Assembly: GCA_964556225.1 (NCBI GenBank)
Contig: CAZKVJ010000010.1
Coordinates: forward strand, 1 to 64,000
DNA from: CAZKVJ01 sp964556225
GTDB lineage: Bacteria; Actinomycetota; Acidimicrobiia; Acidimicrobiales; Ilumatobacteraceae
Length of the DNA stretch: 64,000 nucleotides
Direction of reading: 5' to 3'
Under the pieces are notes generated by a model. The model saw nothing but the letters and a program-made list of their open reading frames with translations. It did no database searches and was not told the DNA's origin. The position numbers and the translations under genes were made by a program. Positions 25,744 to 33,766 of the stretch are shown in pieces. Every line of letters begins with the position of its first letter. The stretch's first letter is position 1.

Positions 25744-25799
25744 CCCTGCGTTTGGTCGATTTGGGCGCGAAAACGCCTGCAAGTCGAACAAACGCAGGG
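25744..25799. terminator. 56 bp palindrome filling a convergent gap, probable bidirectional terminator
   Basis: The outer arms CCCTGCGTTTG and CAAACGCAGGG are perfect 11 bp inverted repeats at the two ends of the gap. Inside are TCGA/TCGA and GGCG/CGCC pairs around a GAAAA-containing loop. The element starts on the base after the LysE-type stop codon and ends on the base before the dnaE2 stop codon. It therefore fits the gap exactly. Confidence 0.7.
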
Positions 25800-28700
25800 C
25801 TACCGGAAGTCGCGGCTGGGGGTGGTGGCGGGGAGGGCCAGGGGTTCGAGGCGCTCGGCGACCAGGTTCACGACGCCTTCGCTGCGCTCGAGGCGGCCCC
25901 GCACCAGCAGCGCCGGCGCGCCGCGGGCGAGGCGACGGTGGCGGGCCCAGCACCCCTTCGACACCACCACGTTCACCAGGCCGGTCTCGTCCTCGAGGTT
26001 CATGAACGTAGTGCCCTGGGCGGTCATCGGCCGCTGGCGGTGGGTGACCACCCCGGCCACCGCCACCCGCCGGCCCGGCTCGGCGGTGGCCAGGTCGGTG
26101 GCGGTCAGCACCCCCATGCCGGCCAGGCGCTCGCGCAGGAACCGGGTGGGATGGCCGTCGGGCGCCACCCCGGTGGACCACAGGTCGGCCACCGCCAGCT
26201 CGACCGGGCCCATGCCCGGCAGCGACGGCGCGGCAACGCCCGTGGCCAGGCCGGCCAGGCGGTCCGGGCGCGACTGGGCGACCGCCCCCACCGCCCACAG
26301 CGCCTCGCGCCGCTCGAGCCTGAAGCACTCGGTGAACACCCCCGCCGTGGCCAGCGCCTCGAGCTGGGCCAGCGTGAGCGCCGGCACCCGCCGGACCAGG
26401 TCCTCGGGGCTGGTGTACGGCCGCCCAGCGGCGACCTGCGCCGCCAGCTCCGCCCCGATCCCCCGCACCGAGCCGTACCCCAGGCGCACGGCGAACCCGC
26501 CGGCCGAGCCCTCGCAGGGCTCCAGCGTGGCGATGTCGAGCGAGGCGTTGAGGTCCGGCGTGCGCACCACCACGCCGTGACGGCGGGCGTCTTGCACCAG
26601 GGTGTGTGGCGACCAGAACCCCATCGGCTGGGCGTTGAGCAGCGCGGCGCAGAACGCTCCCGGATGGTGGTGCTTGATCCACGCCGAGGCGTACACCAGG
26701 TAGGCGAAGCTGACCGAGTGGCTCTCGGGGAAGCCGTAGTTGGCGAACGCGGCCATCTTCTCGAAGATCTCCTCGGCGACCGCCCCGGTGATCCCCCGCT
26801 CGGCCATGCCGTCGAACAGCCGCCGGCGCAGCCGCTCCATGCGGGTCCGGCTGCGCTTGGAGCCCATGGCCTGGCGGAGCTGGTCGGCCTCCGACGGGGT
26901 GAACCCGGCCACGTCGATGGCCATCTGCATCAGCTGCTCCTGGAACAGCGGCACCCCCAGGGTCTTGCCGAGGCTGTTCTCGAGCAGCGGGTGCAGGTAG
27001 GTGACGGGCTCCTGGCCGTTGCGGCGGCGGATGTAGGGGTGCACCGACCCGCCCTGGATCGGCCCGGGCCGGATGAGCGCCACCTCGACGACCAGGTCGT
27101 AGAACCGCCGGGGCTTCAGCCGGGGCAGCGTGGCCATCTGGGCCCGTGACTCGATCTGGAACACGCCGACGGTGTCGGCGCGACAGATCATGGCGTAGAC
27201 GTCGTCCTCTTGGGGGATGGTGGCCAGGTCGACGTCGATGCCGGCGTGCTCGCGGATCAGGTCGACCGCGCCGTGCAGCGCCGACAGCATCCCGAGCCCC
27301 AGCAGGTCGAACTTCACCAGCCCGACGGCGGCGCAGTCGTCTTTGTCCCACTGCAGCACGCTGCGGTTCGCCATGCGGGCCCACTCGACCGGGCACACCT
27401 CGATGACCGGACGGTCGCAGATGACCATGCCGCCCGAGTGGATGCCCAGGTGCCGCGGGGCGTCTTCGACCTCCATCGCCAGCTCGAGCACGGCGGCCGG
27501 GATGTCGTGGTCCGGTTGGGTGGCGGTGGCCTCGACCCGCCCCCACCCGTCGAGCTGCTTGCTCCAGGCGTCCTGCTGGCCGGGGGCGAACCCGAGCGCC
27601 TTGGCCATGTCGCGCACCGCCGAGCGGGCCCGGTAGGTGATGACGTTGGCCACCTGGGCGGTGTGGTGGCGGCCGTAGCGCTCGAAGACGTACTGGATGA
27701 CCTCCTCGCGCCGGTCGCTCTCGATGTCGAGGTCGATGTCGGGCGGCCCGTCGCGCTCGGGTGACAGGAACCGCTCGAACAGCAGCCCGAGCGACACCGC
27801 GTCGGCCTTGGTGATGCCGAGGGCGTAGCAGACCGCGCTGTTGGCGGCGCTGCCCCGGCCCTGGCAGTAGATGTTCGAGCGGTTGCAGAGCTCGACGATG
27901 TCCCACACGACGAGGAAGTAGCCGGCGAAGCCCAGCGTCTCGATGACGTCGAGCTCGTGGTCGATCGTGCGCCACGCCCGGGCCCGCAGGCTGAGATCCT
28001 CGCCGGCGTCGGTGGGGCGGGGCCCGTAGCGGCGCAGCCCGCCCGCTTCGACCAGACGGCGCAGCAGCTGCATCTCGGTGAGGCCGTCCGGGCACGGGAA
28101 CGGCGGCAGCGACGGCGCCACCAGCGACAGGTCGAACGCCGCCGCCCGGCCGATCTCCGCCGCCGCCTCGACCACCCCGGGGTAACGGGCGAAGCGGCGC
28201 TGCTGCTCGGCCCCGCTGCGCAGATGGGCGGTGGCGGCGGCCGGCAGCCAGGGGTCGACCTCGTCGAGGCTGCCGCGGGCCCGCACCGCCGCCAGCGCCG
28301 TGGCCAGGCGGCGGTGGGCAGGCACGGCGTAGTGGACGTCGTTGGTGGCGATGCAGGCGAGGTCGTGGCGGGCGGCCAGCTCGGCGAGCGCGTCGTTGCG
28401 GGCGGAGTCGAGCGGGTCGCCGTGGTCCCACAGCTCGACGACCACCCGCTCACGCCCGAACCGCTCGACCAGGCGCCCGAGCTGGCGCGCCGCGGCGGCC
28501 GGGCCGTCGCGCACCAGCGCGGCCGGCACCACCCCCCGGGTGCTGCCGGTGAGCACCCACCACCGCCCCCGGCCGGCGTCGGCCAGCTCGTCGAGCAGGA
28601 AGCGGGGCGCCCCCTTCTCCCCGGCCAGCTGGCCGAGGCTGATCGCCCGTGACAGCGCCGCGTAGCCACCGGGCCCGTCGGCCACGAGCACCAGGTGCTC

Positions 28701-29099
28701 GCCGGGCGGATCGGTGAGCGTGACCTCGGCCCCGAACGCCGTGGGCACCCCCACCGCCCGCGCCGCCTCGGCGAAGCGGACCACCCCGTAGAGCCCGTCG
28801 CGGTCGGTGAGCGCCAGCGCCTCGAGCCCGAGCCGGGCCGCCTCCTCGGCCAGCGCCTCGGGGTGCGAGGCGCCGGTCAGGAACGAGAAGTTCGACCGGC
28901 AGTGGAGCTCGGCGTACGGGACGGACCCGTCCCGGCGCTCGATGACCGGTTCGTAGGGTTGGCGCCGCCGCCCCCACGCCGGACCGTCGCCGCCGGCGTT
29001 CCAGCTGGGCGTCCCCTGGGCCCGGCCGTCCCGGAAGCGCCGGCCCGACAGGGTGGCCTCCAGCTCCCGCCAGGTGACGTCCGGGCTGTTGAACCCCAT
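25800..29099 (-). CDS. dnaE2: Error-prone DNA polymerase III alpha subunit
   Basis: C-family polymerase, 1099 aa, for translesion synthesis with ImuA' and ImuB. An N-terminal PHP domain (ELHCRSNFSFLTGASHPEAL, about residues 65-300) is followed by the polymerase core with the catalytic acidic motif PPDIDLDIESDRREEV and the QEQLMQMAIDVAGF thumb region. A helix-hairpin-helix region lies near residue 880, and an OB fold (VAGVVTHRQRPMTAQG, MNLEDETGLVNVVV) is near the C-terminus. Length and domain set are typical of DnaE2 rather than replicative DnaE1. ATG 29099 is six bases after TAGAGT, which is itself overlapped upstream by a LexA-type box. dnaE2 is 4.7 kb from imuAB here, not in the same operon. 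Confidence 0.92.
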   Translation of the reverse strand: MGFNSPDVTWRELEATLSGRRFRDGRAQGTPSWNAGGDGPAWGRRRQPYEPVIERRDGSVPYAELHCRSNFSFLTGASHPEALAEEAARLGLEALALTDRDGLYGVVRFAEAARAVGVPTAFGAEVTLTDPPGEHLVLVADGPGGYAALSRAISLGQLAGEKGAPRFLLDELADAGRGRWWVLTGSTRGVVPAALVRDGPAAAARQLGRLVERFGRERVVVELWDHGDPLDSARNDALAELAARHDLACIATNDVHYAVPAHRRLATALAAVRARGSLDEVDPWLPAAATAHLRSGAEQQRRFARYPGVVEAAAEIGRAAAFDLSLVAPSLPPFPCPDGLTEMQLLRRLVEAGGLRRYGPRPTDAGEDLSLRARAWRTIDHELDVIETLGFAGYFLVVWDIVELCNRSNIYCQGRGSAANSAVCYALGITKADAVSLGLLFERFLSPERDGPPDIDLDIESDRREEVIQYVFERYGRHHTAQVANVITYRARSAVRDMAKALGFAPGQQDAWSKQLDGWGRVEATATQPDHDIPAAVLELAMEVEDAPRHLGIHSGGMVICDRPVIEVCPVEWARMANRSVLQWDKDDCAAVGLVKFDLLGLGMLSALHGAVDLIREHAGIDVDLATIPQEDDVYAMICRADTVGVFQIESRAQMATLPRLKPRRFYDLVVEVALIRPGPIQGGSVHPYIRRRNGQEPVTYLHPLLENSLGKTLGVPLFQEQLMQMAIDVAGFTPSEADQLRQAMGSKRSRTRMERLRRRLFDGMAERGITGAVAEEIFEKMAAFANYGFPESHSVSFAYLVYASAWIKHHHPGAFCAALLNAQPMGFWSPHTLVQDARRHGVVVRTPDLNASLDIATLEPCEGSAGGFAVRLGYGSVRGIGAELAAQVAAGRPYTSPEDLVRRVPALTLAQLEALATAGVFTECFRLERREALWAVGAVAQSRPDRLAGLATGVAAPSLPGMGPVELAVADLWSTGVAPDGHPTRFLRERLAGMGVLTATDLATAEPGRRVAVAGVVTHRQRPMTAQGTTFMNLEDETGLVNVVVSKGCWARHRRLARGAPALLVRGRLERSEGVVNLVAERLEPLALPATTPSRDFR

Positions 29100-29105
29100 C
29101 CCGGC

Positions 29106-29124
29106 ACTCTACGAACACCTGTTC
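29106..29124 (-). promoter_or_regulatory. SOS box and -10 element of dnaE2
   Basis: GAACAGGTGTTC (29113-29124) is a perfect GAAC-N4-GTTC palindrome of the LexA type found in actinobacteria and Firmicutes. On the minus strand it ends one base before TAGAGT (29106-29111), which is six bases before ATG 29099. LexA bound here would block the promoter. No lexA gene is in the window. Confidence 0.8.
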
Positions 29125-29175
29125 GTTGCTGTCCAGGGGGCTGGCCGCGCGATCATCGCGGCCGGGAGGTCCACC

Positions 29176-29226
29176 ATGATCGAGCGCAGCGAGCTGGCCC
29201 GAGCGGCCGGGAGCGGGGGACGATGA
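29176..29226 (+). CDS. Possible 16-codon upstream ORF coupled to the PPOX gene
   Basis: ATG 29176 has GGGAGGT five bases upstream and opens a 16-residue frame (MIERSELARAAGSGGR). Its TGA overlaps the ATG of the next gene as ATGA. The ribosome-binding site is better than that of the following gene, so it may be a translated leader that couples translation. Coding of a functional peptide is uncertain. Confidence 0.3.
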   Translation: MIERSELARAAGSGGR

Positions 29227-29675
29227 CCATCGACTGGAAGACCGGCATCGAGATCCTCGACGACGACACGAGCTGGCGCCTCGTCGGCGCCTCACCCGTC
29301 GGTCGCCTGGCGATCTCGATCGCCAACCACCCCGACATCTTCCCGGTCAACCACGTGGTCACCGGCGACGCGACGTCCGGGCGGGCCATCGTGTTCCGTA
29401 CCGCCGAGGGCACCAAGCTGGCGGCGTCCGTCCTCGGCGAGGCGGTGGCCTACGAGGTCGACGGCTGGGACGCCGACGCCGGCGACGCCTGGAGCGTCGT
29501 GGTCAAGGGCCACGCCGCGGAGATCGAGCACCTCGACGAGCTGATGGAGGCCCAGGACCTGCCCCTGTTCCCGTGGAACGCCTCCATCAAGCCCCGCTAC
29601 GTGCGCATCACCGCCGACGAGGTGACCGGGCGGCGCTTTCACGTGGTCGACGGCGCCCAGGGCTTCCGCCACTGA
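29223..29675 (+). CDS. PPOX-fold flavin/F420-binding family protein
   Basis: 150 aa, split-barrel protein of the pyridoxamine 5'-phosphate oxidase superfamily. Motifs: SWRLVGASPVGRLAISIANH, DIFPVNHVVTGDATSGRAIV and FRTAEGTKLAAS, with PRYVRITADEVTGRRF at the end, as in the nitroreductase-like or flavin-binding PPOX group. The cofactor may be FMN or F420. F420 is plausible because cofC is in the window. ATG 29223 is preceded by a G-rich run. A second PPOX-fold gene follows 29 bases later. Confidence 0.75.
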   Translation: MTIDWKTGIEILDDDTSWRLVGASPVGRLAISIANHPDIFPVNHVVTGDATSGRAIVFRTAEGTKLAASVLGEAVAYEVDGWDADAGDAWSVVVKGHAAEIEHLDELMEAQDLPLFPWNASIKPRYVRITADEVTGRRFHVVDGAQGFRH

Positions 29676-29704
29676 GCGCGGACTGGACCAGGATCGGAGC
29701 ACCC

Positions 29705-30166
29705 ATGAAGGACCAGCGACGCGGCCGCAGGATCGCCATGACCGCCGACGAGGTCGATGCCTACCTGCGCGACTCGCGCACGTGCCGGGTCGCGACGGTG
29801 AGCGTCGACGGCGCGCCGCACGTGTCGCCGCTGTGGTTCGTGTGGGACGGCACGGCGATCTGGCTGAACTCGATCGTGAAGAGCCAGCGGTGGGTGGACC
29901 TCATGCGCGACCCTCGCATCAGCCTCGTGGTCGACGGTGGCCACGACTTCTTCGAGCTGCACGGCGTGGAGATCAGCGGGCGGGTCGAGGTGGTCGGTGA
30001 CGTCCCGCGCACCGGTGGCGACGATCCCCGCGTGGCCGAGGCCGAGCGGCTGTTCGGCGTGAAGTACACCGGTGGTCCGTTCATCATCGACGGCCGCCAC
30101 GCCTGGCTGCGCCTGGTGCCGGGCAAGATCGTCAGCTGGGACTACCGCAAGATCCAGGCCGGCTGA
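29705..30166 (+). CDS. PPOX-class flavin/F420-dependent oxidoreductase
   Basis: 153 aa, second split-barrel protein in a row. ATG 29705 has GGAG upstream. The conserved pattern RTCRVATVSVDGAPHVSPLW, FVWDGTAIWLNSI and DPRISLVVDGG is typical of actinobacterial PPOX-class (FDOR-B-like) enzymes that reduce or oxidise small molecules with F420 or FMN. The C-terminus GKIVSWDYRKI is also seen in the family. The two adjacent PPOX genes share only the fold, so they probably handle different substrates. It converges on the Nudix gene with a six-base gap. Confidence 0.78.
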   Translation: MKDQRRGRRIAMTADEVDAYLRDSRTCRVATVSVDGAPHVSPLWFVWDGTAIWLNSIVKSQRWVDLMRDPRISLVVDGGHDFFELHGVEISGRVEVVGDVPRTGGDDPRVAEAERLFGVKYTGGPFIIDGRHAWLRLVPGKIVSWDYRKIQAG

Positions 30167-30172
30167 GCAGGG

Positions 30173-30700
30173 TCACGGCCGCAGGGCCGTCAGCGCGCCG
30201 CGCAGGCCCGGGTCGGCCAGCTCGATCGCCTCGTCCCAGGCGAACCAGGCCACGTCCTGGCTCTCGTCCGGCGGCGGATCCGGATCGCCATCGCCCACCG
30301 CTTCCATCAGGTATCGCAGGTCGAGGTGGGTGTGGCCCCGCCCGCCCGGGTGCACGTCGACGTGTACGAGCCGGGCGCCGCCGCCGGTGAAGCGCACCCG
30401 CAGGCCCGTCTCCTCCTCGGCTTCGCGTCGCGCCGCCTCCCACGGGGTCTCGCCGGGGTCGATGTGACCGCCGGGCTGCACCCAGATCCCGAGCCGGCGG
30501 TGCTTCAGGAGCACCACACCGCGCGGTCCGACGACGATCGCCGATCCGGTCACGTGCACGAGGTCGGCGTCGCGGTCGAAGGGCAGCGGGAGCCGGTCGA
30601 GCTGCACCAGGAGCTCGGCGATCGACGCCCGCTCACGCTCGTCGACGGGGTAGCGCGCCGCCACGTCGGCGCGCACGGCGGCAACCAGGTCCGGCGACAT
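30173..30700 (-). CDS. Nudix hydrolase
   Basis: 175 aa. A complete Nudix box spans residues about 78-100 (GHIDPGETPWEAARR, then EAEEETGL), matching GX5EX7REUXEEXGU, so it should hydrolyse a nucleoside-diphosphate-linked substrate with divalent metal. The flanking ADLVHVTGSAIVVGPRGVVL and GRGHTHLDLRYLM resemble Nudix enzymes of unspecified substrate. ATG 30700 overlaps the upstream TGA as TGATG, so it is coupled to the methyltransferase gene; GTG 30703 is an alternative start. Confidence 0.85.
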   Translation of the reverse strand: MSPDLVAAVRADVAARYPVDERERASIAELLVQLDRLPLPFDRDADLVHVTGSAIVVGPRGVVLLKHRRLGIWVQPGGHIDPGETPWEAARREAEEETGLRVRFTGGGARLVHVDVHPGGRGHTHLDLRYLMEAVGDGDPDPPPDESQDVAWFAWDEAIELADPGLRGALTALRP

Positions 30701-31509
30701 CACCCCGGACGGTAGGCCAGCAGGTCCGCGCGGACATAGGTCAGATCAAAGGCCCCGTCGGCGCGACGGACGCGGTCGAGCCCCTCCTCGACGGCGGCCC
30801 GGAACTCGCCCCGGCGCTCGGGCGCGATCCCCCGCTCGAACCCCTGGTACGCCTGGCTGGCGAGCCATCCCCGCAGACCCTCGGCGTCGAAGGGCCGGCG
30901 CTGGGCCACCGTGTGCACGTAGCCGTCGGCGCCGAGGACGAACCCGGCCGCCTCCACCAGCTCCAGCCAGCGGCCGGCGTCGAGGAATGTCCACGGTGGC
31001 GGCGGGCCGCCGTGGGCCGCCGACGCCTCGGCCAGCAGCTCGACCATGCGCGGGATGTTCCCGGCCCCGCCGGCCTCGAGGCGCAGCCGCCCGCCGGGGC
31101 GCAGCACACCGTGCAGCTGGGCGAGCACTGCGGGGTGGTCGGCCTCGGGGATCCAGTGGAACACCGCCCGGCTGATGACCACATCGAACGGCGCGTCCGC
31201 AGCGGTCAGCTCGGCGACTCGCTGCGCCGGGCCGGCGACGAAGCCCTGGTTGGGTCGTGCCACCCGGCGCGCCAGGGCCAGCATCGAGGGCTGGGGCTCC
31301 AGGCCGACGACTCGGCCGGCGGGCACCCGTGCCGCCAGCTCGGCGGTGAGCTCGCCACTGCCGCAGCCGACGTCGAGCACGCGCTCGTCGCCGGCCAGCG
31401 GGAGCGACGCGAAGAACCAGTCGTCGAAGCGGCGGTGGTGGGCGCTGTTCGCAGCGTAGAGCGCCCCGTCCCAGGTAATCTCATTCAATGAGACCTCACT
31501 CTCATTCAC
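30700..31509 (-). CDS. Class I SAM-dependent methyltransferase
   Basis: 269 aa, trans-aconitate methyltransferase-like. Motif I is VLDVGCGSGELTAEL, followed by VVGLEPQPSMLALARRV, DVVISRAVFHWIPEADHPAV and LRPGGRLRLEAGGAG. GTG 31509 is chosen because TATCGT lies eight bases upstream; TTG 31488 is an in-frame alternative with GAGG upstream. An inverted repeat lies just inside the 5' end of the coding region. The gene is divergent from a MATE exporter and cotranscribed with a Nudix hydrolase. The substrate is unknown. Confidence 0.8.
   Translation of the reverse strand: MNESEVSLNEITWDGALYAANSAHHRRFDDWFFASLPLAGDERVLDVGCGSGELTAELAARVPAGRVVGLEPQPSMLALARRVARPNQGFVAGPAQRVAELTAADAPFDVVISRAVFHWIPEADHPAVLAQLHGVLRPGGRLRLEAGGAGNIPRMVELLAEASAAHGGPPPPWTFLDAGRWLELVEAAGFVLGADGYVHTVAQRRPFDAEGLRGWLASQAYQGFERGIAPERRGEFRAAVEEGLDRVRRADGAFDLTYVRADLLAYRPG
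31480..31494. promoter_or_regulatory. Operator-like palindrome TCTCATTCAATGAGA
   Basis: A perfect 15 bp palindrome (7-1-7) lies 15-29 bases into the methyltransferase frame. A second TCTCATTCA half occurs 20 bases away at 31500-31508, overlapping the GTG start. The arrangement is like operators of TetR- or MarR-type repressors placed just after a promoter. No such regulator gene is adjacent. Confidence 0.5.
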
Positions 31510-31517
31510 AGAGACAG

Positions 31518-31523
31518 ACGATA
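31518..31523 (-). promoter_or_regulatory. -10 element TATCGT of the methyltransferase gene
   Basis: On the minus strand, TATCGT ends eight bases before GTG 31509, giving a leaderless start. Confidence 0.5.
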
Positions 31524-31566
31524 GCAGCCGTCCCAGGGCGCTGCGACCTGATCGAATGCGATCGCC

Positions 31567-32895
31567 ATGGCCACGACGACAACCGCCGACCGGTCCCTCG
31601 ACCGCACCATCGTGCGCCTGGCCGTCCCGGCACTCGGGGCGCTGGCCATCGAGCCGGCGTACGTGCTGGTCGACACGGCGATCGTCGGGCACCTGGGCAC
31701 GACCCCGCTCGCCGGGCTGGCGATCGCCGCCCAGGTGCTGACCATCGCCACGTCGCTCGTGAACTTCCTGGCCTACGGCACCACCCAGCGCTTCGCCCGC
31801 CAGCGAGGGGCCGGCCGCCCGGACCTCGCGGCGCTCGTGGGTGTCCAGGCGCTCTGGCTGTGCGCGACCATCGGCGTGCCGTTCGCGACGCTGATCGCCG
31901 TCGCCGCCCGGCCGTTCAGCGCCGCACTCGGCGCCGACGGCGAGGTGCTCGAGGTGGCCACGACGTACCTGCGCATCAGCGCACTCGGCCTGCCGTTCGT
32001 GCTCGTGGCGCTGGTAGGCCACGGCGTGCTGCGCGGCGAGCGGAACATGACGACGCCCCTTCGGGTGGTCGCCTGGAGCGCCGGCACCAACGTGGTGCTC
32101 GAGGTGGTGGCCGTCTACTGGCTGGACCTCGGCGTCGCCGGCTCGGCGTGGAGCACCGTCGTCGTCCAGTGGGCCGCCGCCGGGGTGTACCTGGCCCTGC
32201 TGCGGCCCCGCCTGGTCGGTGCGCCGACCCGGCGACCGGTGCCGCACGAGCTGCGGGCCATGCTGGCGATCGGCGGGCTGCTGGTGGCCCGGGTCGGCGC
32301 ACTGCTCGTGGCGTTCACCGTGGCCACCGCGGTGGCGGCCCGGGTCGACGACCCGACGCTGGCCGCGCACCAGGTGGTGAACGCGGCGTTCCTCCTGTGC
32401 GCGCTGGCGCTCGACGCCCTGGCGATCCCGGCCCAGACGCTGGTGGCCGAGGCGGTCGGCAGCCGGGACGGCGCCCTCGCCGCGCACGTCGGGCACCGGG
32501 TGCTGGTGCTGTCGGCGCGCGCCGGAGCGGGGCTGGCCGCCGTCGTGGCGCTGTCGGCACCGCTGGTCGCCCGGATCTTCAGCGGCGACCCGGAGGTGAT
32601 CTCACGGACCGTGGCGGGTCTCGTGGTCCTGGCCGTGATGGTCCTGCCCGGATCGGTCACGTTCGGCCTCGACGGCGTGCTCATCGGGGCCGGCCGCTAC
32701 CGGGCCATCGCGCTGGTGATGGTGGCCGCCACCGGCGTGTTCCTGGTGGCCATCGCACCGACGGTGGCGAACCCGTCGCTCGGCATCGTGGGTGTGTGGG
32801 CCGCGCTCACCGTGTGGATGGCCGCCCGAGCCGCGGGGATGGGTCTGGCGTGGCGCACGACGCGCAACGCGCTGATGCCGGCCGCCCCGGGGTGA
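31567..32895 (+). CDS. MATE family efflux transporter (DinF-like)
   Basis: Integral membrane antiporter, 442 aa, with about 12 hydrophobic segments in two repeats. The N-terminus IVRLAVPALGALAIEPAYVL followed by VDTAIVGHLGTTPLAGLAIA is typical of the DinF subgroup of MATE proteins. Other family marks are GVLRGERNMTTPLRVV and LDGVLIGAGRYR. It should export organic cations or other drugs with proton or sodium exchange. No ribosome-binding site is visible before ATG 31567. It is divergent from a methyltransferase gene, and the palindrome between them may control both. Confidence 0.88.
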   Translation: MATTTTADRSLDRTIVRLAVPALGALAIEPAYVLVDTAIVGHLGTTPLAGLAIAAQVLTIATSLVNFLAYGTTQRFARQRGAGRPDLAALVGVQALWLCATIGVPFATLIAVAARPFSAALGADGEVLEVATTYLRISALGLPFVLVALVGHGVLRGERNMTTPLRVVAWSAGTNVVLEVVAVYWLDLGVAGSAWSTVVVQWAAAGVYLALLRPRLVGAPTRRPVPHELRAMLAIGGLLVARVGALLVAFTVATAVAARVDDPTLAAHQVVNAAFLLCALALDALAIPAQTLVAEAVGSRDGALAAHVGHRVLVLSARAGAGLAAVVALSAPLVARIFSGDPEVISRTVAGLVVLAVMVLPGSVTFGLDGVLIGAGRYRAIALVMVAATGVFLVAIAPTVANPSLGIVGVWAALTVWMAARAAGMGLAWRTTRNALMPAAPG

Positions 32896-32986
32896 TCCGT
32901 CACGAAACGCTCAGGTCGGGCTTCAGGAATCGTCAGGGCTGCCGATACCTCGTCGACCGATCCGACCACACGAGGTACGACCGACC

Positions 32987-33757
32987 GTGCAGCCCGACCC
33001 CCAACTGGCTCCGCGGGTCCTGCTGACCCTGAGCGATCCCCTGGTGCGCCGCAGCGTGGACCAGTCGCTGCGCTCGCGTGGCTTCTCCGTCCGTGCGACG
33101 ACCGACCCCGTCGCGGCCGAGGTGCTCGTGCGCTCGTACGAGCCCGAGATCGTGGTCGTCGAGCTCGCCCTCGTCGCCCCCGACGGCACGCCGGTGTTCC
33201 GGCGCTTCCGCCGTCACCACGACCTGTACCTCATCGTGCACGCCGTGCCCGACGAGGAGCGGGTGATGGTCCTGCAGGCAGGTGCCGACGATGTGGTGGG
33301 GGTGGACGTGACCCCCGACGAGATCACGGCCCGCTGCGAGGTGCTGCTGCGCCGCCCCCGCCGGCTCAAGCCCCGCTGGGACCCGCTCGGCGCCAGCCTC
33401 ATCCGGCTCGGTCCGCTCGTGGTGGACGTGGGCCGGCGCGAGGTGCGGGTGAAGGGCCAGACGATCCCCGTGACCCGGCTGGAGTTCGACCTGTTCGCAC
33501 ATCTGTGCCGCCACCCCCAGGAGGTGCGCAGCCGTAGCCAGCTGCTCGAGGCCGTGTGGGGTCCGGGCTGGGTGGGCGACACCCACGTGGTGGACGTGCA
33601 CCTGTCGAACCTGCGCCGCAAGCTCCAGGCCCGCGCCAGCGACCTGCGGTTCATCCACACCGTGCGCGGCGTGGGGTTCCGCCTGAGCGACGACCTGCTC
33701 CGGGCGGCGGCCGAGGACCTGGCCGACCAGTCGGCGGAGATGATCCGCCCGGCGTGA
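32987..33757 (+). CDS. Orphan OmpR-type regulator with degenerate receiver domain
   Basis: 256 aa DNA-binding regulator. Residues about 10-120 keep the outline of a receiver domain (VLLTLSDPLVRRSVDQSLRS and QAGADDVVGVDVTPDEITAR), but the phosphoacceptor region reads IVVVELAL with Glu in place of Asp, and the N-terminal acidic pair is missing. Residues about 145-235 are a good winged helix (VTRLEFDLFAHLCRHPQEVR, VDVHLSNLRRKLQ, HTVRGVGFRL). No histidine kinase is adjacent. It probably works without phosphorylation. GTG 32987 follows TACGAC by five bases. Confidence 0.85.
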   Translation: MQPDPQLAPRVLLTLSDPLVRRSVDQSLRSRGFSVRATTDPVAAEVLVRSYEPEIVVVELALVAPDGTPVFRRFRRHHDLYLIVHAVPDEERVMVLQAGADDVVGVDVTPDEITARCEVLLRRPRRLKPRWDPLGASLIRLGPLVVDVGRREVRVKGQTIPVTRLEFDLFAHLCRHPQEVRSRSQLLEAVWGPGWVGDTHVVDVHLSNLRRKLQARASDLRFIHTVRGVGFRLSDDLLRAAAEDLADQSAEMIRPA

Positions 33758-33766
33758 CGCGCCAGC

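Noticed and set aside
25030..28431. 1133-codon minus-strand frame overlapping dnaE2
   Set aside because: Same strand but another phase; dnaE2 motifs are all in the other frame.
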